A stretch of DNA of 64,000 bases from Epiperipatus broadwayi (GCA_028023455.1 JAQFVV010000346.1:64001-128000), one strand, 5' to 3'. Counted from the stretch's first letter, positions 1-12,042 are shown. Notes: a model not told the origin generated them from the letters alone. Numbers and translations are program-made.

Positions 1-797
1 TTGAGTTAATAAATAATGATATTGAAGAAGATAGACCATTGATTGATTTAGCAAATGACAAAGTTTGAAAATTGTTAAATTAATCAAGAAGGATGTTAAG
101 CTAGTTAATGAAGGATGGAAAGAATCTAAAGAGTCTTGAAAGATTTGGTAAGGCTTTTAATCGGTCAATAAAGAATTGGAAGATTAAAGAAAACCTATTG
201 GATTGACTAATAAAGATATAAATGAGAATAGAGAAGCTTGGGATATAATTGATCAATATAGTAAATTATGTGGTAAAATTTTGAAAGAACCCAAAGTCTT
301 TTGAATTAATTGATGATGATATAGAAGAATTAAGCATCTGAAGAGGTAATTAATAAAGAGACTATAGATAAACCTGAGAATCATAGTGAATACTGTAGTA
401 ATGACAAAGGAGTTAATGAATCCTTAGGGATAGAATTAATTTTTTTATATGAGAAATGTCCAGATATATTAGGAAATGAATTACTAAAAGTTACTGACAA
501 TACTGGTAACAAATTTTAAAATAAAATACAAAATGTGGTTCAGAAATGTACCATTAATTATGGAAATATTTATCCAAAATTCAGTTATTTATAAAAAAAT
601 ACTATTTAAAGGAATTAAGAATTTGATACCTAATATAAAATTTATGAAAGGAGAAAATTATCAGAATAAATATTAGGCAAAGCCATAGTAAACCTTAAAT
701 CTAAGAGCGAAAAGAAAATTAAAATAGATTTTCTTAGAATACTAAATCATGAAAAAAATATGAGAAAAGTTAAATTGGAATTTAAAGTGGTGAGTTA

Positions 798-1064
798 AGA
801 GACGATTAAGAAAAATGTTCTTAGAGAAAGTATTGATCTGGTAAGAGATATTGGTAAAGCAAAAGTAAAACTCAAGAGAATAAGTGGAAAGGTAGTTAAT
901 TTAAAACTTGGTAGAAAGATGATTGATAAGAAGAGAGGCTTAGGTAAATCTATAATCAAACTCAAAGAAATAAATGAAGAACTAGTCAATATAGATATTC
1001 TTAAAGAAATGATTGATGAAGAGATCAATGGTGGAGAAACTAAAGTTAAACTTAAGATTGAGTA
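798..1064 (+). pseudogene. Degenerate Lys/Glu-rich coding-like remnant, family unknown
   Basis: About 85 codons are open on the plus strand up to a TAA at 1062-1064, without a convincing ATG. The translation is rich in Lys, Glu, Ile and Leu, with phrases such as DLVRDIGKAKVKLK and INEELVNIDILKEMIDEE. Upstream sequence from 1 to about 790 has the same flavour but is broken by many stops and frame changes. The alternating charged and hydrophobic pattern suggests a decayed repetitive or coiled protein. I recognise no domain, and the minus-strand reading of the same DNA is low-complexity Ser/Leu/Ile, a likely shadow. It could be chance in AT-rich DNA. Confidence 0.22.
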
Positions 1065-1860
1065 ACAAAATATATTGTTGTTATTATTGTAGATATATAT
1101 CATTGGTAATTATTTTTAAACTGATACACCACCAGTGAGAGATATTTGATATTGCCACAATATTCAAATACATTATATTTTTTAAGAATGCCACATTAAA
1201 TAAAGAGATTGTACAATGTTGACTTAAAATTTTATATTATTTATGTTTTTATTGCTAAACTTTAATCATTAAATAGATTTAATATTGAGTCATTAAGTTA
1301 TTTTAGTTGCTTATTGTTGTTATTATTTTGTAAGAGTAGTTAGATACCACGTAAAATCCCTCATCATATTTAACTACAGGGTGTTAATTAATTAATTTAT
1401 TTTGTTATTAGTTTGTTAGAAATGAACCTGAGATTATTATTATTATTATTTTTGGAGAATTATAAATTTTATATTGAAAGATGATAAATAAGAAATTATT
1501 AGTTAATGTTAAATGTCCAATTAGCATTTTTATTAAAGGAATATTAAGTAATTTATTGTTATTTATGTCATAAATTTATAGATGACATTTTAGGATTTGT
1601 ACATGTGTCTTAAGACTTGAAAATATTACATAGTATTTCTGTTATGTGAATTTTGTGAGATAATATTTGTATGCCTTGGGAATGTATCTTTAGGGATATA
1701 TCTTTAATGTTTAAGCCATTGTTCATTACTGAACATCCCATGTTAAATGTTTTATAGTTGTACTTGTTATTGTAATATAACCCTTATTTTATTTATAATG
1801 TTGAGCCAGTTATAAGTTAAATTTATGTTTCTTGATAGATAATAATTTATTTAAAATTAA

Positions 1861-2089
1861 TAATCTATAATATTAATAAGCCAATAAGCTGATATACACA
1901 TGCGCTTTGCAGATGTCACTATATAAATGAATACTCCCACTTTTTCAAACCCAAGATAAAGTCTTTAAGAAAATATAGAATGAATCCACCTATATTTTCG
2001 ACCCAACCGTATATGTATGGGCAAATCTGAAGTGTTTGAAATAAAGAGTGTGAAGTTATTAATTGATCACTTTAAATTACTTTTCTACA
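1861..2089 (+). repeat. Left arm of foldback element
   Basis: This arm pairs with 3825-4051 over nearly its whole length. Differences are scattered point changes and small indels, so the arms have diverged moderately since insertion. Confidence 0.75.
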
Positions 2090-3824
2090 TCGTAAAGTAA
2101 ATTGAATATATAAGGAATATAATAGTTGAATAAATTTCTTAAAGTATATTGGTATCAAATGTTCGGATCTATGATGGTGTAGAACAATACATATATTTGT
2201 AACTAAGAGAATATATATATATGTCTTTGTAATTATACTGTAATAAAAGATGTAAATGAATATTTAAGTTGATTTAATTAATCTAATGAAAATGTTAAAA
2301 AAAACTAAATAAATTATTTATACCTACCTGAACTGATGAGGTTGTAATTTGGAATAACTATAATTATTTTCTCTTAATTATATTTATGTTTATGCCATTC
2401 ATCCTTAAAATAAAAGAGCTAGTATAAATAATTATAATAAACATAAATAAATTCCTAAATAAGATTTAGTAATCTGTGACAAGTATAAAATGCTTGATAA
2501 ATATGTTTATTAAATGTTTCACACTACATAAAATATCCTGTACTAGCAAAACGCAAAAAAAAATATTGTTGAAAGATTTCTATTAGTTTATGATGTAGTT
2601 TATATCAGGTGCCTCTGAGAATAATCATCCATTGATGCATAATATGTTCTTATGGTATGTCAAATATGGTTAAGCTGTAACTTAAAAAATATATATGTGT
2701 AACTTTATTATGGTTTTCTTGACAGAAGTAATTATATTTTATTCTTTATTATGTGATGATCCTAAGATATAAGAAAGTTCATGCAAACTCAAGAGCTATT
2801 AATGACAAATCCAGTTGAATGGTATGAAATAATCTAATATGTGATATTACGATGTAATGATATTAAATAGAATCTAAAGATTCATATTTCTTTACGGATA
2901 ATCCTCTCATTTTATATATATTAGCACTATTACTTGGCTTCCTTATTAATATTAGATATTAATATTTCATATTAAATATTCTCCTATATTTATTTGAAGC
3001 TGAATATACATTCCGTAAATATTTTGGTGAAATAAAAATTTATTTAGAACAAGAGCTCTAAAAATGATTGTCATTTATAGGCCATTTACATTTGCTTAGA
3101 CAATAGACGTTAACATTTTTTAAACTTCCATGAAGTAAAATGCAAATTTATTTACATTATTTACATGATACTTAGAAATGAATTCAATTCATAAAAAATA
3201 CATATATATTTAAGTAGATATGTATTCATATAGGAGAAAATTTAATTAATTACTTATGAACTCTGATGTGCTTATATACCATATAAAACAATCATAATTA
3301 TTAATCAATTATAACTTTAATAATAGAAATAAAGATTGGCAAATATAAATCAATTGATAAACAGATGTATACAAGTTATAATAAATAGTAATTGAATAAG
3401 AAATTAATTATAAATTATATTTGCTTTAGCAATTCGAAAAAAATTACTTTAAGGAAAAAAAAATTTAAATACACATTTAAGAGGAAAACAAAATTTTAAA
3501 ATTATTCAGAAAAAATTAATATTAATTTTAATACTTATTATATTTGTTTTTATAAAGGACTTTTATTTTTAATAAAAATGTATCTCACTATAGCATCAGA
3601 ATTCTAATTTTATCCTTTACTAAAAATAGGTTCAAACTCAAGGATTAAGGCTTTATTTGATGTATTTTTCTCGAGTTATTCTCTAGATAAAATGATTGTA
3701 TGACTGAATTATGCATCATCCTGAATAAGCTGACAAAAGCCCTGTGAAAGACAATGGGTAACTGTTAGTTCTAGACATGTAGGAATGACAAAATGAACAT
3801 CTACTAAACTACATAATACCAGGT

Positions 3825-4051
3825 TGTAGAAAAGTAATTTAAAGTGATCAATTGATAACTTCACGCTCTTCATTTCAAACATTTCAGATTTGCCCATACA
3901 TATACGGTTGGGTCGAAAATATAGGTGGATTCATTCTATATTTTCTTAAAGACTTTATCTTGGGTTTGAAAAAGTGGGAGTATTCATTTATATAGTGACA
4001 TCTGCAAAGCGCATGTGTATCAGCTTATTGGCTTATTAATATTATAGATTA
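3825..4051 (-). repeat. Right arm of foldback element
   Basis: Reverse complement of 1861-2089. The word AATACCAGGTT occurs both just inside (about 3816-3826) and just outside (about 4050-4060) this arm. That suggests the arm was copied or joined through short homology. Confidence 0.75.
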
Positions 4052-4141
4052 ATACCAGGTTTAGTAAAAAGATTTTCAGCTATTGCACTATTTTTCATAT
4101 TAGCTGCATGCAGTTAAATAGTTTGCAAATTAACTTAATTA

Positions 4142-4224
4142 GTCAAGCGTTGGTGGCCGAGTGGTCAGCACAGCTGCCTTACAATGAGTTGTCCCGATTC
4201 GGCCGATGCTTTGACACAGGAAAA
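4142..4224 (+). mobile_element. tRNA-like SINE, copy 1
   Basis: An 83-bp insert starts with a tRNA-like head (TGGTGGCCGAGTGGTCAG resembles an A box, GATTCGGCC a B box) and ends GACACAGG followed by an A-run. It is flanked by a 15-bp direct duplication, AAATTAACTTAATTA, at 4127-4141 and 4225-4239. This is the signature of LINE-mediated retroposition. The tRNA fold is incomplete, so it is not a functional tRNA gene. Related copies are at 9063-9172 and about 11088-11190. Confidence 0.8.
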
Positions 4225-5428
4225 AAATTAACTTAATTAAAATGCTGTTATAATCAACTTAATTTTATAAAATGCTTTTAAGCAGAATTTTTGCTGATTG
4301 AAGTGTTCCAAAGGTCCTTGACAATGATAAGATTATCGCTTTCTTAAAACAAAAACTTCTCTAAACACAAATCCTAAAAAACTGGCATATCTCACAACTT
4401 TATATCAACACTATTCAAAATTACATGTAATAAATCCAGGTATCTTCGTTTATTGCTACAAATTAATTTTTAAACAAAGTTCTTTTTTAAATATATATAT
4501 TGTAATGATGTGTATACACACGCACTATGTGTGCATGTGTATATATGAGTTACATTATTTACTTGTTTATTTAAAATAAAATTTAAAAAATAAAACAAAA
4601 AAGAATATCAATATTTAATAGTTTGGGAAAAGTAAAAATTAAAATAAATAAAAAAATGTTGGGGATAAGTTAGAAATTATTTAGTAATTATAACTTGTCT
4701 TTCTTTTATGTACTTTTATTTTTATATATTTCTGTCAAAAAATACTTTGTTAAAAACACTATTTAATTAAAAAAAATTTATAATTAATTAAAATAATTCG
4801 TACAAAACTTTTACCCAATTTCAAAATAGGGCTTCTATACTTTAAATTGGAATCCAGTTTTGATATATATACATATGCCAGAGAATAAGCATCACATATA
4901 TATCACTAATAAACACATATAAATGAGTATGGCCATTTTAACTTTTTTTAATATTATTTTTTTATGACTGTTATAAACTAATTCATAAAACACAATATGT
5001 TTTAATATATTTGAATTTTTCAATACCATCTTTTAAGTTTTACAGTCAACTTTACTTTTTAAAAGATTTCAGTACTTTGCCTAACTATACGTCTATTATA
5101 TTTGAACCTCAGCCCAATCTCTCCAATAAAAACAATAAATATTGCATTTACATAAATGGGATTTGCTTCTTTTATTAAAATCATGTGTAAGTTCATCATA
5201 AAATAATTTTTTTAAAAACATTTACTCTTGTTTATGTGCTTAATTCACAAAAATGTGTATTTATAGCAGTAAATTTAATATCATCATATTTAGCAAAAGA
5301 AATACACTTCCAGAATCCTGCAGCACAATCTTGACATTTTTCTAGAATATATGTTTTATTTCTGCATAATAAATAAATTTAAGTATATTCAAATCTGAAA
5401 TTTTGCTTTAAATAACTGAGTACCTTAC

Positions 5429-5732
5429 ATGATTATAATGAATATGAAAAGCAATTCCTTCTAACAGGGAAGTGAATTTCTCATCACTTCCAGTATCAAA
5501 ATCATATGCATAAGTATGATTAGTTCCAATTAGGTCATGCTCTTGAATTGATCTTTTTTTTTTTTTCAAAATATATAAATTTGGTGCATTGTCATCCACA
5601 TCAACCGTATAGATGCAAACAGACACCGAAGTATTACGAGATGTCACATCATTATCTGTAGCAATGACGAAAAAATTTGTCCATTCATTTAATTTGCGAT
5701 CAATTAAAAAGCTTCCAGTAATCTTCTGTTCA
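5429..5732 (-). CDS. Cadherin-repeat exon (cadherin superfamily, RET-like candidate)
   Basis: This minus-strand exon reads about 100 residues in one frame. The first part is the end of a cadherin repeat: a TGSF.IDR...FFVIATDND stretch followed by the calcium-binding linker DVDDNAPN. A second domain then begins and runs to IHYNH. The donor at 5428 reads GTAAGG directly after the last codon, a strong consensus. The likely acceptor is TTTAAG just above 5732, with an alternative at about 5725. The protein would be a single-pass membrane adhesion molecule or receptor with extracellular cadherin domains. DVDDNAP, a KKKKRS segment, then TSLLEGIAF recalls the third-to-fourth cadherin-like domain junction of the receptor tyrosine kinase RET, but this comes from memory and is weak. 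No neighbouring exons were recognised, so introns are long. The preceding and following exons presumably lie outside or unnoticed. Confidence 0.72.
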
Positions 5733-6429
5733 CTTAAATCATAAATATAATCAAGAAAGTTAACATACAATTAAATAAATTTTGTTATATATTAAATAAA
5801 TGCATTGTTTTAATAAAATGGCCAGATTCTGTTACCATATTCATGACAAAGAATGAACTTGTAAAATGTTAAGTTGATATTTCAAAGAAGATATAAATAT
5901 ATGCAATAATATAGGAAGCTTGTTTAAAGAAAATTTATGGTAGGAAGAGAAGGGTGAAAGATCAAGATGACATGACTTATGAAACTGTGTCAAAATTGGT
6001 TTATCAACCCATAACAAATTTCCATTTTACACATTTTAAAACTAATCAGCAGATAAATCAATTATGATTTTAAATGCTACACTGCTTGTGTAATAGTATC
6101 ACAATGAATCTTACAAAAAAAATAAAATTAGAAAATTTCAAGGAATTGCAGTCTAATATGCATGTTATGGAAATTATATGTATGTGTGTATAAAAATTCT
6201 AATATTGTAAAAGAATAAATAACTAATAAGTAAATGATAAACCCATCATCAATGTGGCAGAACAATATTCAAACATCCCTACATTTATGTTTATTGAAAG
6301 AAATCTGATCTATCAACTTCAGTTTTGGTGACTTAGAAGTCAAACACAAGAAACCTGACAAATAATTTTTTTATGTATATTATACATTGTACAGGCTTAA
6401 ACCTGCATTTATATATGTAATATATGCGG

Positions 6430-6660
6430 GATTCGAACTCAGACTTTCACACGACCCACAACTCTCAGTGCCATCTCATATTGCTGACCCACCTGATCAC
6501 ACACATGTTGAAAAGATAAATAATCACCAACTGATGATTGCTGGTTTAGCATGAAATACATATATTGGTGATTATTTATCTTTTCAACATGTGTGTAATC
6601 AGGTGGGTCAGCAATATGAGATGGCACTGAGAGTTGTGGATCGTGTGATGACACAATCCA
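6430..6660. repeat. Hairpin of ribozyme family F with about 105-bp arms
   Basis: The sequence from about 6447 to 6538 is mirrored in reverse complement at about 6562-6655 (GTGTGATCAGGTGGGTCAGC and its complement). The centre is a hammerhead core, so the arms form one very long stem I. The right half belongs to the tRNA-like family F also seen at 10505-10745, 11336-12146 and 53036-53275. Confidence 0.75.
6525..6570 (+). ncRNA. Hammerhead ribozyme candidate, family F, core intact
   Basis: In order: stem I CACCAA, core CTGATGA (6531-6537), stem II and loop TTGCTGGTTTAGCAT, GAAA (6553-6556), a short AT stem III, UA cleavage position (6563-6564), and stem I partner TTGGTG. Stem I continues outward as ATAAATAATCACCAA / TTGGTGATTATTTAT and on into the 105-bp arms. 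The first stem II pair is a U-U mismatch; the next four pair. Cleavage would be expected after A6564. Activity is inferred from the consensus only. Confidence 0.6.
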
Positions 6661-7131
6661 AATTGTTAAAATCAATAAAAAGATTACAGCTAAACTTGAT
6701 TTTACTGACTTATATTTATTATTATAATCTAAACATTAAGGCATATAGAAGTTTCTTGTGGAGATTATTTTGGAAACAAAATTATAAGTGTCAATGTAAT
6801 TCATTGAAAAAACTAATTTATATCTATTGATTTATTAAAGATAATTATTTTGTTAAGTTAATAATAATTGCAATAAAATCTCAATAATTTTCCAAAAACT
6901 ACAACTATTAGAATCCCTCCTCCAAAAACAGACATAATTTTTAAAAAAGTAGTGTGATTGCATTTTTTTTTTTTTTTTTTAAAAAAGCTATTTATAATTG
7001 CTTTGTGAGATCTTCACATCTCTTTTTACTGATTTAAAATTGTAAAACAAACACACAATAACTTAAAATGATTAAAACATTATTGTGGAAAATTTTAAAT
7101 AAAGTTTAAAATTTTCTGAAGACATTGAATA

Positions 7132-8241
7132 CCAAATTCACCACTTCCTTTAATTTGCTCTAATATCTTATAGAAATACAATTTATCCACTACTTTGAAT
7201 ACTTTTTAGCAAAAACCTTTTATTGTACATATATGCATACACAATCTTACATTTCAATTGTCCAGCAGTCTTCTTCAGAGTTATGATATAATGAACAACA
7301 TAAAATAAAATGCATAATTATATAATTACAAAAAAATCGAAGGCAAATGTCACATGACCTAATTTAATAAGCTTGTTTTTACAAATGTTATATAGCTCTT
7401 AACAAGCTTTGGGAATATCCCCAATCCCAGACTGGTTTCTGCTACTGGTGTCGTCAGTGATCCACTATATATAACATAACTATATAAATAATACCGTGAA
7501 AATGTAAACAATAAAATAATAAAAACATAAAATATAACAAAACATAATAAAACTGAAATATAATCAAATCCAAATAAAATAATCTAGTTAATATAAAATA
7601 AAATATATAATACAAAAATAAAATAAATTATACATGTGTATTCCTGACTGCATGGATACATATTCATGAACAACAATTAATTTAAATATATTATTCTTTT
7701 ATATATATACTATATATAATCTTCTAATACTTCTATTCATTATAAACTTAAACTTTAGATTTATTAGCTCCACCTTAATAAAATACTTTAATATATTAAG
7801 GTGGAGCTAATAAAACTAAAGTTTAAGTTTATAAGGAATAGAAATAATTAGAAGATTATATAAAAAAAGAATAATAAATTAAAATTAATAGTTGTTCATA
7901 AATATGTATGTATAGTCAGGAATACATATATATAATTTATATTTATTTTATATTTTATTTTGTATTAATTGGATTATTTTATTTGGTTTTGATTATATTT
8001 ATTTCAGTTTTATGTTTAGTTATATTTTTTGTTTTTATTCCCCCACAACTACCTTATTATTTTATTGTTTACATTTTTTAGTGTTATTTATATAGTTACG
8101 TATTTTATTTTATGTTGTTCATTATATCATAGCTCTGAAAAGAATGCAGGACAGTCGAAACGTAAGATTGTGCATGAATATAGATTAATAAACGGTTTTT
8201 GTTAAAAAGTGTTCAAAGTAGTGGATAAATTGTATTTATAT
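7132..8241. mobile_element. 1.1-kb hairpin element, family C, with 13-bp target duplication
   Basis: AAGACATTGAATA at 7119-7131 recurs at 8242-8254 as a 13-bp target-site duplication. A tail of about 45 bp (from CCAAATTCACC) is followed by inverted arms meeting at about 7786 (CCTTAATA loop TATTAAGG). The left arm is longer because it carries an insert at about 7325-7475 from the PLE pseudo-LTR family. Near each outer end is a CGAAAC-type motif: on the plus strand at about 8131-8165 (CTGAAAAGAATGC...GACAGTCGAAACG) and as its complement at about 7238-7281. The plan tail-arm-arm with a 12-15 bp duplication matches families B and F. No protein is encoded. Confidence 0.75.
7325..7475 (-). repeat. 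Fragment of PLE pseudo-LTR inserted in hairpin arm
   Basis: The stretch GTCACATGACCTAATTTAATAAG ... AACAAGCTTTGGGAATATCC ... CAGACTGGTTTCTGC ... GTCGTCAGTGA matches the pseudo-LTR of the Penelope-like element at 42515-45900. On the minus strand it holds CTGACGA and GAAA, but stems I and II are degenerate. It is present in only one arm of the surrounding palindrome, so it arrived after the palindrome formed, or was lost from the other arm. Confidence 0.65.
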
Positions 8242-9062
8242 AAGACATTGAATAATGGAAATAGTCGAACATATCACATGTATTCTAATCTGTAATGAAT
8301 TTTTATTCAGACTACTCAAAATTAACAGAAATTCTATTTAAAACATTATTTGTAGTTTTTGGAAAATGACAAAAGTAATTCTGCAGGAGTTTTTATATAT
8401 CATTTTTCCTCAGCCGATAACAAATTCCACAGGGTCTAACCGAAACACATAATCAAAAAAAATATTGCAGTTTACCATATATTTCAGTACGAAATTTTAA
8501 AAAAATCACAAAGATATAATCACATTTACATTACTAACAACATACTCATTTCATAATAAAAACAAAAGAGAATTGTTTGTATACATATATTAGCTATCAA
8601 AACAAAATCAAAAATTGAAATGACAAAAAAAAAGCTACTTCTATTTTTATAAAATTAATGATTTTCCAATAAAAAAAATTAATTATAAAAGAATAAATAT
8701 TAATTTAAAATAAACATAAAGTCAAAAATAAAAATGAACGGTTAACAAAAATGGGACAACTAACAGTCCACACCAGGACAAGAGAGAAACATGGCATGTA
8801 TGGACATCGTACTTAAAATGTTTTCTAAAAAAAAAAACTGAATCTAATTAATTTTTCTTCTAAAATTGCAATATTTTATGCAAGAAATCAATAATAAATC
8901 AAATATTATGGAAAATATACGTTTTTATTATTGAAATCGAAACAACAAAAGTAGCTAAAAGCGCCCTTGTGCGGAAAAAATAAGAAACTACCTATTGATA
9001 TCAGGAAGCAAAACTGCGGAATTTTTACTGAGGTTGCTAAAGTTGAAATACCTGTCATCTTT

Positions 9063-9172
9063 TTTTTTTTTTTTCTCATGTGTCATAGCATCAGTTGGGA
9101 AGCGAACCCACTAACCCAGGACAACTGCTTGTAAAGCAACTGTCGCTGACCTCTCGACCACCAATGCTTGAC
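9063..9172 (-). mobile_element. tRNA-like SINE, copy 2
   Basis: Read on the minus strand, it begins with a tRNA-like head (TGGTGGTCGAGAGGTCAGCG as A-box region, GGTTCGCTTCC as B box, and an anticodon-arm-like GTTGC-TTTACAA-GCAGT). It ends GACACATGAG plus a run of A. The 14-bp duplication TACCTGTCATCTTT flanks it at 9049-9062 and 9173-9186. This is the best-preserved of the three copies. A UAC anticodon can be drawn, but the surrounding arms are too diverged for a working tRNA. Confidence 0.82.
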
Positions 9173-9852
9173 TACCTGTCATCTTTGGATAGTTTTTTGC
9201 AATTAAATCTTCGAAATTATGTTAGTTCTCGATTTTCCCGTTAGGAGTCCAAAATCAAGTTTACAACGTTAAGAAAACATCATTTCAGTCTTCGACTTTT
9301 AACAATGAAAATATAACGAATGATGACTGATTAATAGTTTAGAGTTAATTAAATCCATTTGTTGATACTAATATTTTTGAAATATCGCAACAGATTTCAA
9401 GTATGATAAATAAAAATGCCACTAATTTAAAAACGGATTTTCAGTCTTTTTGGACATCAGAAAAAATATCCTCTCTCAAAGAAACTTTTTCAACGGTTAA
9501 AGTCTGATTTTGATCAAATTACCTTTGCGAAAAATGGTTTTTCTACAGTGAACTTTTTAAAATCATAGTGCCTGATTTTTAGAGATTATTATTTATACGT
9601 TAAATACGCTTGAAATTGAAATATTAAAATTGCGAAATTCATTTATGGCTCGCCTTAAATTTTTAAATTCTAAATGGCCCAGCTAATGTAGAGTGGACGG
9701 CTTGCACGTTTTCTTAATTTGAAGCCGATAATTAATAAGCTCACGAAGAGAATGCAAGTCGCGCTTACTGCATTTTAATATAACTATGTCAATAAAGCGT
9801 AATAATAAAGAATTGAATGTATAGCTATGGTAGCTTCTTTTTTTAATGATTT

Positions 9853-10100
9853 ATGAAATCACATGATCGCCATTTCATGTGCTTACACATGCTGTTAATG
9901 TGAGTCCTAAATTCCATACAGTAGCGCCATCGAGTGCAAGCCTTTGTAATCAATGGATGCAGGAAAGTTTGTGCATAAAATCCCTTTCTAGTACTTGCTC
10001 ATCCAGCATCCCCAGACTAGTTTCTAGCTTGTGGCTTTCATCCTGAGGAGCCTTGGATTTGAGAGCACCTCACCTAGATCTCAGGATCTAATGCAACCTT
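9853..10100 (+). repeat. Family B ribozyme element, diverged half copy (B1)
   Basis: The tail AATCACATGATCGCCATTTC and arm (CCATACAGTAG, AATCAATGGATGC, GTGCATAAAATCCC, CCCCAGACTAGTTTC) are recognisable. The other arm is absent. On the minus strand the hammerhead core is destroyed: the position of CUGANGA reads CAGGATGA. This is one of the oldest family B copies here. Confidence 0.6.
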
Positions 10101-10309
10101 CCAGCAGCCATCTTTTACCTATTTGGTTAACTATAAAGCTAGAAACTCAAGATGTAAACACTATAATGTTTCCAACGTAAGCTTATTCACTTTTATGGTC
10201 ATTTAGATCTGAACTCAATTCAGTATCTATATATTTTGGTGTCTGGTTTTTCAAAAACCATAGTCACCATTATCCTATGGGCATAATAGATATAGAACCA
10301 TCAAAACAT

Positions 10310-10376
10310 CCCATGATCATCATTTCATATGCTTACACATGCTTTCCATCCAATAGTGGCACTACTGGATGGAGAG
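10310..10376 (+). repeat. Family B minimal copy (B2)
   Basis: It retains only the tail (CCCATGATCATCATTTCATATGCTTACACATG) fused to the arm end (AATAGTGGCACTACTGGATGGAGAG). The whole ribozyme-bearing centre is missing. Confidence 0.5.
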
Positions 10377-10504
10377 TTTGGATTTATGAAGTTTTTTTTT
10401 CTATTGCCTTCATCTTTTCTAAGTATGTTATACATATTTTTTAATATTTATTAAGTTTCCCATTATTATTCTATTCCTTAGTTGAAATATTTTTATTTAT
10501 AGAA

Positions 10505-10745
10505 TCAAAAATACATCTTAAAGTATGAAGATTTGCTATCTTAATATAAACTGAGCACTGATTATATATGTGTGTGGGAAATGATAATCTGGACCAACTG
10601 TTGAGTGCTGGTTTAGTATGAAATATATATATTGGTGATCATTTATCTTGTCTACATATATGTATGTGGTCATGTGTATCAGTGGTATGAGATAGTATGG
10701 ATAGTTGAAGGGTGCTTGAAAGTCTGAGTTCAAATCCCCTATATT
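10505..10745 (+). mobile_element. Family F tRNA-like ribozyme repeat, copy F2
   Basis: It runs from GTATGAAGATTTGCTATC to GAGTTCAAATCCCC. The 3' part (AGTCTGAGTTCAAATCC) looks like the T-arm half of a tRNA. A hammerhead-like core is at 10593-10636. Same family as 11336-12146 and 53036-53275. No clear target-site duplication was found. Confidence 0.6.
10593..10636 (+). ncRNA. Hammerhead ribozyme remnant, family F (A6 changed)
   Basis: Stem I ACCAA/TTGGT, stem II GTGCTG/TAGTAT-type, and GAAA are kept. The core reads CTGTTGA instead of CTGANGA, so a catalytic-core base is lost. Likely inactive. Confidence 0.5.
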
Positions 10746-11087
10746 TATAAAACTCATTGGTTTTGAATTTGTATACAGAATATTTTTAAATAAATTATTT
10801 CGGATTTTGCTTTAAGATTATGAAATTTTAGCACACGTCTTTCTCTACAACAATATTCCATCAGTAGCATAATGTAATACTAATAACTCTAAAGAAACTT
10901 TAGAATACTATTCTAAATGATATTCATATAATGGCGTACATTCAATGTTACATGTAGTTAACACTTTTAAATACTTTATGGAACTAATGAAATTGCATGA
11001 ATAGGTAATTGATAAAATTTAAGATTCATTGTACTTTATGGGGATGAACATGTAAATAATTTTTTTTAATAAAATAGAACAAATGTT

Positions 11088-11190
11088 AAGCGTTGGTAGC
11101 CAAGAGGCCTTGCAATGCAAGCAGTTGCTTGCAGGCAGTTGTTATGGGTTCTCTTCCCGGCCAATGCTTTGACATATGAAAAAAAAAAAA
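11088..11190 (+). mobile_element. tRNA-like SINE, copy 3
   Basis: The head GCGTTGGTAGCCAAGAGG, middle GCAAGCAGTTG, and end CCAATGCTTTGACATATG plus a 12-A run match the copies at 4142 and 9063. Part of the D-arm region is deleted. No certain target-site duplication was seen. Confidence 0.65.
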
Positions 11191-11484
11191 AGATGTAATT
11201 TTGTACCTTACATTATATACTTTTTTTTTAAAAAAATTGTTTTTTCATTTTAACCTGCTTTATGTTTATTTGTTATAAAAGTAAATCTTTTTTTTTTTGA
11301 TTAGTTTTATGAATTTGATTGTAATTTGTATTTATAATATTTGAATACATGTATATATATACACACTTGGAGTTTAGATGTAATTATAGGGATTTGAAAA
11401 CAGACTTTCAATCTGCCTTCAACTAACCACTCTATCTCATACAACTGATACATATGACCACACATGTGAAAAAGATAATGATCT

Positions 11485-11527
11485 CCAATATACATAATTT
11501 GTGCTGAACCAGCACTCACCAGTTGGT
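11485..11527 (-). ncRNA. Hammerhead ribozyme remnant, family F (A6 and GAAA changed)
   Basis: Minus strand: stem I ACCAA/TTGG and stem II GTGCTG-GTT-CAGCAC (six perfect pairs) are kept. The core reads CTGGTGA and the GAAA position reads AAAT. Two core lesions make it inactive. Confidence 0.5.
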
Positions 11528-11998
11528 TCAGATCATCATCCCCCACACACATATATAATCAGTGCTTGGTTTATATTAAGATAGAAAATCTTCAAACCTT
11601 AATGAACAGGTTTCAATCTATTACACCCTCCAACTCTTCAGCCACTCATACCATTGAAAAGCTGATGATGGAATGACCAAATTTCTTGTTGATGCCAATA
11701 TTATTGTTATGCCCGTGTTAACCAAGTCACTGGCCCCTCTTCTGCCCATCCCTCGTATGTGTATTTAAAGGAACAAGATCTTATATATGAGGAGTCAGAT
11801 GATTTAAAGTCAATATGGGCATGACTATAATATTGGCATCAACATGGAATTTAAGCACTTCATCAGATTTTCAATGGTATGGATGTTGAAGTGTTGTAGA
11901 ATGGAGTAGATTTAAGCCTGCCATTAAAGTTTGAAAATTTGCTGTCTTAACATAAACTGAATACTGATTATATATATATGGGGGAGATGATAATCTGG

Positions 11999-12042
11999 AC
12001 CAATTGATGAGTGCTGATTCTGCTCGAAATATATATATTGGA
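11999..12042 (+). ncRNA. Hammerhead ribozyme remnant, family F (C3 changed)
   Basis: Stem I ACCAA/TTGG, GAAA, and the AT-rich stem III are kept. The core reads TTGATGA, so C3 is lost. Stem II GTGCTG...TGCTC is weakened. Confidence 0.5.

Larger units (their letters stand above)
1861..4051. mobile_element. Foldback element with about 228-bp inverted arms
   Basis: The arm at 1861-2089 is repeated in reverse complement at 3825-4051 with few mismatches. The outer ends read TAATCTATAATATTAATAAG and its complement. The inner 1.7 kb (2090-3824) holds no recognisable protein. Both arms contain a short reading frame starting MGKSE(V/M)FE(I/M)KSVKL, an outcome of the arms being copies and not evidence of a gene. 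I could not find a clear target-site duplication, so the superfamily is unassigned. Long-TIR DNA transposons and foldback elements both fit. Confidence 0.7.

Noticed and set aside
9063-9172. Functional tRNA gene (UAC anticodon can be drawn)
   Set aside because: Target-site duplication, A-tail and mispaired arms show a SINE and not a tRNA gene.
11640-11900. Further hammerhead at CTGATGATGG / CTGATGAAGTG in the F hairpin arms
   Set aside because: CTGATGA is present but no GAAA with a plausible stem II follows at the right spacing.
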